Shown one piece after another: positions 7,018 to 14,987 of a DNA stretch of 64,000 nucleotides. Under the pieces are notes generated by a model. It was not told where the DNA came from. It saw only the letters and a list, made by a program, of their open reading frames with translations, and did no database searches. The translations under genes were made by a program, and so were the position numbers. The stretch is from Couchioplanes caeruleus (GTDB lineage Bacteria > Actinomycetota > Actinomycetes > Mycobacteriales > Micromonosporaceae), in NCBI RefSeq assembly GCF_003751945.1, contig NZ_RJKL01000001.1:4154001-4218000 (forward strand), given 5' to 3'. Position 1 is the first letter of the stretch. Every line of letters begins with the position of its first letter.

Positions 7018-9371
7018 GAATCGCCATCGCCGGCGGCGGCCCCGGAGGCCTCTACTTCGCCGCCCTGATGAAGCAGCTCGACCCGGGCCACGAGATCACC
7101 GTCTGGGAACGCAACGCCCCCGACGACACCTTCGGCTTCGGCGTCGTGTTCTCCGACGAGACGCTGGGCGGCATCGAGAACGCCGACACGGTCATCCACG
7201 ACGAGATGGCCCGCCGCTTCGCCCGCTGGACCGACATCGACATCGACGTCGACGGGCACAGCTTCACGGTCGGCGGGCAGGGCTTCGCCGCGATGAGCCG
7301 CAAGGACCTGCTGCACCTGCTCCAGCGGCGTGCCGCGGACCTCGGCGTGACCGTGCACTACGAGACCGAGGCCCCCGACGCCGACGAGCTGCGTACGTCG
7401 TTCGACCTGGTGGTGGCCGCCGACGGCGTCAACTCGAGGATCCGGACCAAGTACGCGGACACCTTCGCGCCGGCCCTCGACCACCGGGCGAACAAGTACA
7501 TCTGGCTGGGCACCGACCTGGTCTTCGAGGCGTTCCAGTTCTTCGTCAAGCAGACGGAGTGGGGCACCATGCAGATCCACGGGTACCCGTACTCCGCGAG
7601 CGGATCGACCTTCATCGTCGAGATGCACGAGGACGTCTGGCGCCGCGCCGGATTCGACGCCACCGAGGGCGTGGCGCTGCCGCCGGGCGCCTCCGACGAG
7701 CACGCCGTCGAGAAGATCAAGGCGATCTTCGCCGGCGAGCTCGCCGGCCACGAGGTGCTCACCAACAACTCGAAGTGGCTCAACTTCACGACCGTACGCA
7801 ACCGGCGCTGGCACGACCGCAACGTCGTCCTCCTCGGGGACGCCGCGCACACCGCGCACTTCTCCATCGGCTCCGGCACGAAGCTCGCGATGGAGGACGC
7901 CCTCGCCCTGGCGGCGTGCCTGCACGAGCGGCCGTCGCTCGCCGACGCGCTCGAGGCGTACGAGACCGAGCGCAAGCCGGTGGTGGAGTCGACCCAGCGC
8001 GCGGCGCAGGCCTCGCTCGAGTGGTTCGAGAACATCGGCATGTACGCCGGGCAGGACCCCGCCCAGTTCTGCTTCAACCTGCTGACCCGTTCCCGGCGCA
8101 TCACCTTCGAGAACCTCAAGGAGCGCGACGCGGAGTTCGCCCACCGCATCGAGGCGGCGTTCGCCGAGGCGGTGGGGTCGACCGAGGTCGTGCCCGCGAT
8201 GTTCCAGCCGGTCGGCATCGGGCCGCTGCGCCTGAAGAACCGGATCATCGTGTCGCCGATGGACATGTACTCGGCGACCGACGGCGTACCCGACGACTTC
8301 CACCTGGTGCATCTCGGTTCCAAGGCGCTCGGCGGCGCGGGGCTCGTCATGACCGAGATGGTCTGCGTCTCGCCGGAGGGCAGGATCACCCCCGGCTGCA
8401 CCGGGCTGTGGAACGACGAGCAGCGCGACGCGTACCGGCGGGTGACCGACTTCGTGCACACCCGGACGACGGGGAAGATCGGCGTCCAGCTCGGCCACTC
8501 GGGGCGCAAGGGCTCCACCGGGCTCATGTGGGACGGCATGGACCGACCCCTCGCCGAGGACAACTGGGAGGTCATCGGCCCGTCGGCGCTGCCGTACGGT
8601 CAGGGTTGTCATCTACCCCGCGAGGCCGGCCGCGCCGACCTGGACAAGGTGGTGGCCGATTTCGTGGACGCCGCCCGGCGTGCCGTCGACGCGGGCTTCG
8701 ACCTGGTCGAGGTCCACGCCGCGCACGGCTATCTCCTGTCCTCCTTCCTCTCGCCGGTGGCGAACAAGCGCACCGACGAGTACGGCGGCACGCTGGCCAA
8801 CCGCCTGCGGTTCCCCCTGGAGGTCTTCGACGCGGTCCACACGGCCGTGCCCGGCGAGATCCCGGTGACCGTACGCATCTCGGCGACCGACTGGGTGCCC
8901 GACGGCAACACCGAGCACGACGCCGTCGAGATCGCCCGGGCCTTCGCCGAGCACGGAGCGGCGGCCATCGACGTGTCCTCCGGGCAGGTCACCGAGGAGG
9001 AGCAACCGGCGTACGGCCGCTCCTACCAGACCCCGTTCGCCGACCGGATCCGCCAGCTCGTCGCCGGGCCGGCGGGCGCCAAGGTCATCGCCGTGGGTGC
9101 CATCTCCTCCTACGACGACGTCAACTCCATCCTGCTGGCGGGCCGGGCGGACCTGTGCGCCCTGGGCCGTACCCACCTCTACGATCCCCAGTGGACGCTG
9201 CACGCCGCGGCGGAGCAGGGCTACCGGGGCGAGGGTGCCGACTGGCCGATCCAGTTCCGGGCCGGCAGCCGCAAGCCGCCGACGTCGCGCACCGACAAGA
9301 TCCCGCCGCGGCTGGCGCTCCTGCGGCAGCAGGCCGGCCAGCAGGTGCATCTGCGCTGGACGCCGCGGTGA
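7014..9371 (+). CDS. Two-domain flavoprotein: 2-aminobenzoyl-CoA monooxygenase/reductase or salicylyl-CoA 5-hydroxylase type
   Basis: 785 residues. Residues 1-390 are an aromatic-ring FAD monooxygenase: GGGPGGLY near the N-terminus, SRKDLLHLL, AADGVNSRIR and GDAAHTAHFSIGSG (about 275-288). Residues from about 396 are an Old Yellow Enzyme-type FMN domain: GIGPLRLKNRIIVSPM, GVQLGHSGRKG, the substrate-binding H-x-x-H in VHAAHGYLLSSFLSP, and NKRTDEYGG. This architecture is known for 2-aminobenzoyl-CoA monooxygenase/reductase, which hydroxylates and then reduces the ring, and for bifunctional salicylyl-CoA 5-hydroxylases. The ligase and RidA neighbours favour 2-aminobenzoate, but salicylate cannot be excluded. 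Confidence 0.88.
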   Translation: MRIAIAGGGPGGLYFAALMKQLDPGHEITVWERNAPDDTFGFGVVFSDETLGGIENADTVIHDEMARRFARWTDIDIDVDGHSFTVGGQGFAAMSRKDLLHLLQRRAADLGVTVHYETEAPDADELRTSFDLVVAADGVNSRIRTKYADTFAPALDHRANKYIWLGTDLVFEAFQFFVKQTEWGTMQIHGYPYSASGSTFIVEMHEDVWRRAGFDATEGVALPPGASDEHAVEKIKAIFAGELAGHEVLTNNSKWLNFTTVRNRRWHDRNVVLLGDAAHTAHFSIGSGTKLAMEDALALAACLHERPSLADALEAYETERKPVVESTQRAAQASLEWFENIGMYAGQDPAQFCFNLLTRSRRITFENLKERDAEFAHRIEAAFAEAVGSTEVVPAMFQPVGIGPLRLKNRIIVSPMDMYSATDGVPDDFHLVHLGSKALGGAGLVMTEMVCVSPEGRITPGCTGLWNDEQRDAYRRVTDFVHTRTTGKIGVQLGHSGRKGSTGLMWDGMDRPLAEDNWEVIGPSALPYGQGCHLPREAGRADLDKVVADFVDAARRAVDAGFDLVEVHAAHGYLLSSFLSPVANKRTDEYGGTLANRLRFPLEVFDAVHTAVPGEIPVTVRISATDWVPDGNTEHDAVEIARAFAEHGAAAIDVSSGQVTEEEQPAYGRSYQTPFADRIRQLVAGPAGAKVIAVGAISSYDDVNSILLAGRADLCALGRTHLYDPQWTLHAAAEQGYRGEGADWPIQFRAGSRKPPTSRTDKIPPRLALLRQQAGQQVHLRWTPR

Positions 9372-9532
9372 GCGACGCCTACACCCCACGCGGGGTGCAC
9401 CGCACCCGGGTGGGCTGGATCGACACCGACGCGGCAGGCATCTACCACAACTCCGCGGTCACCCGATATGTCGAGGCCGCACAGGCCGAGCTCATGCGCT
9501 CGCACGGGCGGGCGGCGCGCATGGCCGGGTAG
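9368..9532 (+). pseudogene. Truncated hotdog (4HBT/YbgC-like) acyl-CoA thioesterase
   Basis: A GTG at 9368 overlaps the flavoprotein stop (GTGA), so this was the next gene of the operon. The first about 46 residues are a normal hotdog thioesterase N-terminus: [15 protein letters not shown], with the Asp-x-x-Gly-x-x-x-x-x active-site pattern, and [12 protein letters not shown]. After about base 9508 the match stops and seven unrelated residues lead to a stop. The remaining about 90 residues of the family are missing, so it is very likely inactive. Confidence 0.75.
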
Positions 9533-9693
9533 AGCCCCGCGAGCAGGCCCACCACGGCGCCGACGGCCGGAGCGCCGGCGGCCAGCAGGCCGAGGATGTC
9601 GAGCAACGTCGACTTACCCGACCCGGACGGTCCCACGATGCTCACGTAGTCGCCGCGGCCGACCCGCAGACGCATATCGACGAGGGCGGGCAC
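9508..9693 (-). pseudogene. Fused remnants of a MacB/LolD-type ABC exporter (ATPase start joined to permease end)
   Basis: Minus-strand frame. From 9693 it reads [16 protein letters not shown] followed by [19 protein letters not shown]: the start of an ABC ATPase with an intact Walker A. At about 9590 it switches in frame to [26 protein letters not shown], typical of the last membrane segment and end of an FtsX/MacB-like permease. About 200 ATPase residues and most of the permease are missing. It ends at the break with the thioesterase fragment. This is the internal deletion of an ATPase-permease pair. Confidence 0.7.
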
Positions 9694-9958
9694 CGGCCTT
9701 CACCACCGCTCCACAGGTCTCCGCGGCGTAGTGCAGGGCCGGGTCGAAGTCCATGCCGGCGAAATGGCCGGCGATCTCGAGGCTGACGACGCCGTGCAGC
9801 CGGGTCCAGAAGGTGAGCGCCCGGCCGGCGGGCGCGGCGTCCCCGGCGAACGCCTCGACGAGGACCCTCATGAGGCTGTCGGCGATCGTGGTCGCCTCGG
9901 GCGGGGCGGAGTAGCCCGGCACCGGCGTGCCGAAGATGAGCCTGTCGTCGTCGGCCAT
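9614..9958 (-). pseudogene. TetR-family regulator remnant: C-terminal ligand domain without HTH
   Basis: 114 codons from ATG 9958, preceded by AGGAAGGGAAGG. Residues 6-88 match the C-terminal (WHG-type) domain of TetR regulators: RLIFGTPVPGY, EAFAGDAAP, TFWTRLHGVVSLEIAGHF and MDFDPALHYAAE. The N-terminal helix-turn-helix (about 90-100 residues) is absent, and after about residue 88 (base 9694) the frame runs into the ABC ATPase remnant in another phase. A short protein could still be made, but it could not bind DNA as a TetR. Confidence 0.65.
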
Positions 9959-10012
9959 CGCCTTCCCTTCCTTTCGCGGTTGACAACCGCTCAGTGAGCC
10001 CATAATACTTCC

Positions 10013-10027
10013 GTTAGAGCCTCTAAC
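10013..10027. promoter_or_regulatory. Perfect palindrome, probable TetR-type operator
   Basis: GTTAGAG-C-CTCTAAC: 7-bp perfect arms around one base, in the 106-bp gap between the TetR remnant and the MDR oxidoreductase gene. A palindrome of this kind in a divergent intergenic region is the usual TetR operator layout. The adjacent TetR gene has lost its DNA-binding domain. Confidence 0.6.
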
Positions 10028-10064
10028 ACTCCTGAGAGGCGGTAGCGATCTGGAGATGACGGCG

Positions 10065-11096
10065 ATGACCGAGACGACCGAGCAGCGGACCGAGATCGTG
10101 CTCCCCGGCGTGGCGGAGCCCGAAGGACTGCAGGTGCGCACGGTGCCGGTGCCGGTCCCCGGCCCGGGACAGGTGGTGGTCCGGATGGAGGCCACCGGGG
10201 TCTCCTTCGCCGAGCAGCAGATGCGCCGGGGCCGCTACTACGACCAGCCGCCGTTCCCGTTCGTGCCGGGCTATGACCTGGTCGGCGTCGTCCACGCGAT
10301 CGGGGACGACGCCACCGCCCGGCTGGGCGAGCGCGTCGCCGTACTGACCAAGGTGGGTGGCTGGGCCAGCCACGTGGTCGTGGATGCCGCCGACCTGGTG
10401 CCGCTGCCCGCCGGCCTCGACCCCGTGGAGGCGTCGACCGTCGTGGTCAACGGCATCACCGCCTGGCAGATGCTGCACCGCAAGGCCCGGATCCGGGCCA
10501 GTCAGACGATCCTGGTGCACGGTGCCAACGGTGGTGTCGGCTCCACGCTGGTGCAGTTGGCCCGGCTCGCCGGCGTACGGGTCATCGGCACCGCCTCCCC
10601 CCGCCACCACGAGAGCCTGCGTGAGCTGGGCGTCATCCCGATCGACTACCGCACCGACGTGGCCACCGCCGTGCGTGAGCTGGCACCCGGCGGCGTCGAC
10701 GCGGTCTTCGACCACCTCGGTCCCGCCAGCGTGCCCGACTCGTGGCGGCTGCTCGCCCGGGGCGGGACCCTGGTCGCCTACGGCAGCGCGGCCACCCGCG
10801 ACGACTCCGGCTCCAAGCAGCTTCCCGTTCTCAAGGTCCTGGGCAGGGTGTGGGCGTGGAACGCGCTGCCCAACGGTCGGCACGCCTACTTCTACAACAT
10901 CTGGGCCGGCCGCGGCCTGGCCAGACGGCGCTTCCAGGCCCGGCTGCGCCAGGACCTCACCCAGGTCCTGACCGCCATGGCGCAGCGGCACATCACCGCC
11001 CGGATCGGCGCCCGGTTCCCGCTCACCAGCGCCGCCGAGGCTCTGCGCCTGGCCGAGTCCGGCACCACGGCCGGCAAAGTCGTCCTCACTCCGTGA
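10065..11096 (+). CDS. Medium-chain dehydrogenase/reductase (quinone oxidoreductase-like)
   Basis: 343 residues from ATG 10065, chosen because GGAG lies 9 bp upstream; ATG 10056 directly abuts that site. N-terminal GroES-like domain: TGVSFAEQQMRRGRYY and PFVPGYDLVGVV. Rossmann domain with ILVHGANGGVGSTLVQLAR, the NADP-binding AxxGGVG pattern. There are no zinc cysteines, so it belongs to the zinc-independent quinone reductase/enoyl reductase type. The palindrome at 10013-10027 suggests TetR control. Substrate unknown. Confidence 0.88.
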   Translation: MTETTEQRTEIVLPGVAEPEGLQVRTVPVPVPGPGQVVVRMEATGVSFAEQQMRRGRYYDQPPFPFVPGYDLVGVVHAIGDDATARLGERVAVLTKVGGWASHVVVDAADLVPLPAGLDPVEASTVVVNGITAWQMLHRKARIRASQTILVHGANGGVGSTLVQLARLAGVRVIGTASPRHHESLRELGVIPIDYRTDVATAVRELAPGGVDAVFDHLGPASVPDSWRLLARGGTLVAYGSAATRDDSGSKQLPVLKVLGRVWAWNALPNGRHAYFYNIWAGRGLARRRFQARLRQDLTQVLTAMAQRHITARIGARFPLTSAAEALRLAESGTTAGKVVLTP

Positions 11097-11127
11097 ACAG
11101 GGACGCGACCTTCGTACCCTACGGTCC

Positions 11128-11612
11128 ATGGGTCCGTGGATGGCGACAGTGCACTTCCCCGACGGGAGCCGCAAGTATTTTCGTTACAGCACCAGTTCCG
11201 AGTCCTCTTTCCACCCGCTGTACTCGCAGATGTGCCCACTCGACGGCACGCTGCCGGACGGGGAGCACTGCTACCGGGCCCAACCCATCGGCGAGCCGGA
11301 CTCCTCCTACCCGGACCTGCCACTCGACCCCGTGGATCAGCTCGTCCCGGTGACCATGTCCACGGACTCCGACCCCATTTCTGGCACGCCCTGTTCAGCC
11401 CGCGGCAGGCCATGCTGCTCGGCCCGATGTCTCCGTTCCACAACGTGGAGCTGCGGGAGAACTACGAGCTGATCGCGACGATGACGGGCTACGGCACGTG
11501 TGCCGGGCCGCCTACCGCGAGGACTTGACCGGACCCGTGCCGCCGAACAGCGCGTGCGGTCTCGTGCTCCGCGGTCGCCCTCTGCTCTACCGCAATGATG
11601 TGAGTTCCGCCG
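11128..11612 (+). pseudogene. Frameshifted gene of unknown function
   Basis: Three consecutive frames read as one protein: from ATG 11128/11140 (MATVHFPDGSRKYF to VPVTMSTDSDP), then after about 11373 a second frame (HFWHALFSPRQAMLLG to MTGYGT), then after about 11497 a third (CRAAYREDLTGPVPP to RNDVS). All segments have normal high-GC codon use, while the continuing original frames do not. Two single-base indels are the simplest explanation. No family was recognised. Either a pseudogene or two sequencing errors. Confidence 0.55.
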
Positions 11613-11615
11613 CTC

Positions 11616-12572
11616 CTACTCCAGGTGGGCGGGCAGACCGAAGAGCGGGAACAGGCGGGCCGTGTCGAGGAAATTGTTGACCGCCGCGATCCGCCCGGCC
11701 GAGATCTCCAGGACGATCAGCGCCCAGGGGTCGTGGCCGGTGCCGTCCAGGCAGGACCGGTACTGGCCGAAGGCCGGAAGGCCGCTGGCCACCACCGGCA
11801 CGAGGCGGGAGCCGCGGCACCCGCTGCCCGTGCCGGACATCCAGGCGGCGATGTCGTCGTGGCCGCGCAGCCACAGCGGCAGCGGCGGCATCGACAGCGT
11901 CGCGTCCTCGTGCAGCAGCGTCGTCAGCGCCCGCAGGTCGTACGCCTCGAACGCCGTCACGTAGCGGGTCAGCAGCGTCCGCTGCTCGTCGTCGAGCGGC
12001 CGGTGAACATCGGCGTCGGTGTCCGCGGCCGCGATCGTGACGCGGGCCCGCTGGAGGGCACTGTTGACGCCGGCGACCGACGTGTCGAGCAGGTCGGCCA
12101 CCTCCTGCGCCGACCAGGCGAGAACCTCGCGCAGGATCAGCACGGCCCGCTGCTTCGGCGGCAGATGCTGCAGCGCGGCGACGAAAGCCAGCCGGATCGA
12201 CTCGCGGACGGTGACGACGTCCGCCGGGTCGGCGCGCTCGGGCAGCACCCGGGTGTCCGGCACCGGTCCCACCCAGATCTCCTCCGGTCGCGGCTCCCCC
12301 GCGCCGGTCGACCGGCCCGACCCGGCCGGTCCGAGGTCCATCGGCCGGACCCGCCGCTGGGCGCTGTCCAGCATTGTCAGGCAGACGTTCGTCGCGATCC
12401 GGTAGAGCCAGGACCGCAGCGCGGAACGCCCCTCGAAGCCGTCGAGGCCGCGCCAGGCCCGGAGCAGGGCGTCCTGCACCGCGTCCTCGGCCTCGAAGGC
12501 AGAACCCAGCATGCGATAGCAGTACGCCGTCAGCTCGGGCCGGTACGCCTCGAGCCGCGCCACATCATCCAC
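11616..12572 (-). CDS. ECF RNA polymerase sigma factor with SnoaL-like C-terminal domain (SigG-like)
   Basis: About 318 residues. Region 2 at about 18-68 ([27 protein letters not shown]), region 4 at about 132-178 ([33 protein letters not shown]), then an NTF2/SnoaL-like domain at about 200-318 ([28 protein letters not shown]). Fused SnoaL domains in such ECF groups replace an anti-sigma and modulate activity. No anti-sigma gene is adjacent. The start is uncertain: GTG 12572, or TTG 12578. Divergent from the alpha/beta hydrolase gene, a plausible regulatory partner. Confidence 0.9.
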   Translation of the reverse strand: MDDVARLEAYRPELTAYCYRMLGSAFEAEDAVQDALLRAWRGLDGFEGRSALRSWLYRIATNVCLTMLDSAQRRVRPMDLGPAGSGRSTGAGEPRPEEIWVGPVPDTRVLPERADPADVVTVRESIRLAFVAALQHLPPKQRAVLILREVLAWSAQEVADLLDTSVAGVNSALQRARVTIAAADTDADVHRPLDDEQRTLLTRYVTAFEAYDLRALTTLLHEDATLSMPPLPLWLRGHDDIAAWMSGTGSGCRGSRLVPVVASGLPAFGQYRSCLDGTGHDPWALIVLEISAGRIAAVNNFLDTARLFPLFGLPAHLE

Positions 12573-12663
12573 GGGCAAAAAATAGCCGAACTCAGCGATG
12601 AGTTCGGGGTGCGGACCCGGTCTACCCCTACGTCAGATCGCACGAAGCGCACGAGGAGTCGAC

Positions 12664-13494
12664 ATGACCGCCACCCAGTGGACCGCCGACAGCGCCGGCT
12701 CGGGCCGGTACGCGGACGTCAACGGGATCAACCTCTACTACGAGACCTACGGGACGGGACGTCCGATGGTCCTCCTGCACGGCGGCCTCGGCTCGGGCGA
12801 GATGTTCGGGCCGCTCATCGGCACCTTCAGCGAGAACCACCAGGTCGTCCTGGTCGACCTGCAGGGTCACGGCCGGACCGCCGACATCGACCGCCCGCTC
12901 GACATCCGGTCGATGGCCGACGACGTCGCCGCCCTCATCGACCACCTCGGGCTGGAGCGCCCGGACGTGGTCGGCTACTCCCTCGGCGGCGGCGTGGCGC
13001 TGCTGGTCGCGATCCGCCACCCGGAGAAGGTGGGCCGCCTGGTCACCGCGTCGGCCGGAATCCGACGCGACGCCACGTACCCGGAAATCCTCGCACAGCA
13101 GGGCCAGGTCGGCGCCGCGGCGGCCGAGTTCATGAAGGACACCCCGATGTACGAGCTCTACCAGCGCGTGGCTCCCCGGCCGGAGGACTTCCCGCGGCTG
13201 CTCGACAAGATCGGCGCGGCGATGGCGAAGGACTTCGACTTCACCGAGGAGGTGCGCGGCCTCCAGGTGCCGACGCTGGTGATGGGCGCCGACGCCGACC
13301 TGGTGCCGCCGAGCCACTTCGTGGAGATCTTCGAGCTGCTCGACGGCGGGCTCCGCGACGGCGGGTGGACCGGTGAGGGCCGGCCCAAGGGCGGGCACGC
13401 CCTGGCGATCCTGCCGGGCCTCACCCACTACAACCTGTTCCTGTCCCCGCTGTTCGCGTCGACGACTCTCGCCTTCCTCGAGGAAGATCACTAA
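12664..13494 (+). CDS. Alpha/beta hydrolase
   Basis: 276 residues, ATG 12664 preceded by GAGGAG. LLHGGLGSG is the oxyanion region, GYSLGGG holds the nucleophile Ser (about residue 105), GADADLVPPSHF the acid-loop Asp and GLTHYNLF the catalytic His near the end. Most similar in outline to small haloperoxidase/esterase-like hydrolases. It is transcribed away from the SnoaL-type ECF sigma gene across a 91-bp gap, so it may be a target of that sigma. Substrate unknown. Confidence 0.87.
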   Translation: MTATQWTADSAGSGRYADVNGINLYYETYGTGRPMVLLHGGLGSGEMFGPLIGTFSENHQVVLVDLQGHGRTADIDRPLDIRSMADDVAALIDHLGLERPDVVGYSLGGGVALLVAIRHPEKVGRLVTASAGIRRDATYPEILAQQGQVGAAAAEFMKDTPMYELYQRVAPRPEDFPRLLDKIGAAMAKDFDFTEEVRGLQVPTLVMGADADLVPPSHFVEIFELLDGGLRDGGWTGEGRPKGGHALAILPGLTHYNLFLSPLFASTTLAFLEEDH

Positions 13495-13550
13495 GAGTAC
13501 GGGATGAATGACGGATTGTCCGAAGGATACGGAGCCGCAAACCATAATCC

Positions 13551-13922
13551 ATGACCTTCATCGAATGGGGCGCGTTCTTCTTCGGCGTCGTCATCGGCTG
13601 GAACACCTACTTCGTCAACCGCTACCGCGGCTCGGTCAAGCTGCTCGACCTGCTGTCCCTCGTCGGCGCGGTCGGCGGCGGCGCGATACTGGCGCTCTTC
13701 CCCGAACAGACCACCCTGTTCGCGGCGTACGGAATCGGGCTCTTCGCCGGCTTCGCCACGTACTTCCTGCTGCTCGTGGTCTTCATCCTGACGCAGCGCA
13801 AGAAGGGCTGGACCCTGGCGTACTTCCTGGACGGACGCAGGCCCGCCCTCGGCGACAACCAGGAGAGTGACGCCACCCATCCGATGCTGACCGAGCGCGG
13901 CGGTGTCCAGGGCGGGCGCTGA
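13551..13922 (+). CDS. Small membrane protein, three predicted TM segments
   Basis: 123 residues. Hydrophobic segments at about 5-22 (WGAFFFGVVIGW), 32-52 (LLDLLSLVGAVGGGAILALF) and 58-82 (FAAYGIGLFAGFATYFLLLVVFIL), then a basic cytoplasmic loop and a polar tail. Short polar tail TERGGVQGGR. The next gene starts 3 bp after its stop, so the two were probably one operon. No family recognised. Confidence 0.7.
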   Translation: MTFIEWGAFFFGVVIGWNTYFVNRYRGSVKLLDLLSLVGAVGGGAILALFPEQTTLFAAYGIGLFAGFATYFLLLVVFILTQRKKGWTLAYFLDGRRPALGDNQESDATHPMLTERGGVQGGR

Positions 13923-13924
13923 CC

Positions 13925-14241
13925 ATGTCCGCACTGACCGACCTGTTCGACTACCTCGGCAACCTGCCGCTTCCGATCCTGCTCCTGGCGCCGGTTTCCT
14001 ATGTGGCGGTCCAGACGAAAGTCTGGGAGCCCGCTTCGGCCAGCATTTCCTCGACAACTTCCTGGTCCGCCGGGAGTCCGTGGCGCAGGCCATGCGCTCG
14101 GCGAGGGACCCGCTGGGCATGGCCTTCGTCGCCTATGCGCCGCCGCGGCTTCGCGTCGTCCGGCACGCCCACCCCTGCCCCTGCGGGTCGCACTCCACCT
14201 TCGGCGCGTGTTGTGCCGCGACCGGCCTTACCAGGCGGTGA
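13925..14241 (+). pseudogene. Frameshifted small membrane/Cys-rich protein
   Basis: ATG 13925 begins MSALTDLFDYLGNLPLPILLLAPVSY and stays normal to QTKVW at about 14029. The coding signal then moves to another frame: ARFGQHFLDNFLVRRESVAQAMRS, then PRLRVVRHAHPCPCGSHSTFGACC to a stop at 14241. The C-terminus has an SEC-C-like Cys/His cluster. One indel near 14030 explains this. Pseudogene or sequencing error; function unknown. Confidence 0.5.
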
Positions 14242-14406
14242 GGCTTCCGGGTGCCGACTCGCCGGGTTGTCCTTCGTCCGGGTGGCATCCGGTGGGGGGT
14301 TCATACCGGACGTTCGGCTGAGGGGTCTCCGCGCTCCGGGCAATTCGCCGCACGGCCGGGCGAAAGCACTGGTGGCGGCTCGGCGGAGCGTGTCACGGTG
14401 GGTGTC

Positions 14407-14970
14407 GTGACCAGGGTGACGTGGGATTTCACGAAGGAACAGACCGACGCGGGATGGCGCTCCATGTCTCTGCTCGCCCGCCTCGTCCACCGCGGCGGGC
14501 ACCCCGCTCCGGTGACGCCGACCGTCGCGCTCCGCCCGGAGGAGCACGAGTACGGCGCCTTTCCCGTCGACGTACTCGCGTACTTCTCCGCAGACGTGGA
14601 CTACTCGAGCGGCATCTTCGCCAGCGGCGGCTACTTCTTCACCAGCAACGGCAACTGCGCCCGGACCCGGGCCGGCTGGCGCCACGAGGGACGGCAGGCC
14701 GCCACCATCACCAGCCAGCGACTCGTGCTGCGCGACCGGAACGGCGAACAGGAGTACGAATTCCGCTCGCTGATCCTGATCCAGCCGAATCCCCTCGACT
14801 GGTCGGTGAACCTCTACTTCGCGGGCGCCCAGCCGATGATGCTGCGCAGCCCGTGGGTGCCGTGGATGACCGTGGTGATGTCGGCCGAGCTGTACGGCTC
14901 CCCGTGGCCGCCCGGCCACGTTCCCGACGCGGATATGCCGATCAAGGCATTGTGCGAGAAGGCGCCGTAG
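14407..14970 (+). CDS. Conserved-looking protein of unknown function
   Basis: 187 residues from GTG 14407 (VTRVTWDFTKEQ); the start is uncertain because no strong ribosome site is visible. The sequence is rich in aromatic residues (YFFTSNGNCARTRAGW, LDWSVNLYFAGAQ, SPWVPWMTVVM) and has no signal peptide or TM segment. Codon use is typical for the window. Convergent with the MarR-GNAT gene, 17 bp apart. No family recognised. Confidence 0.6.
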   Translation: MTRVTWDFTKEQTDAGWRSMSLLARLVHRGGHPAPVTPTVALRPEEHEYGAFPVDVLAYFSADVDYSSGIFASGGYFFTSNGNCARTRAGWRHEGRQAATITSQRLVLRDRNGEQEYEFRSLILIQPNPLDWSVNLYFAGAQPMMLRSPWVPWMTVVMSAELYGSPWPPGHVPDADMPIKALCEKAP

Positions 14971-14987
14971 ATCCACGCGTCGACCGG

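Noticed and set aside
5230..9371. Long open frames antisense or out of phase with the aryl-CoA operon (up to over 1000 codons)
   Set aside because: They are Arg/Gly/Pro-rich shadows of high-GC genes; motifs are only in the frames annotated.
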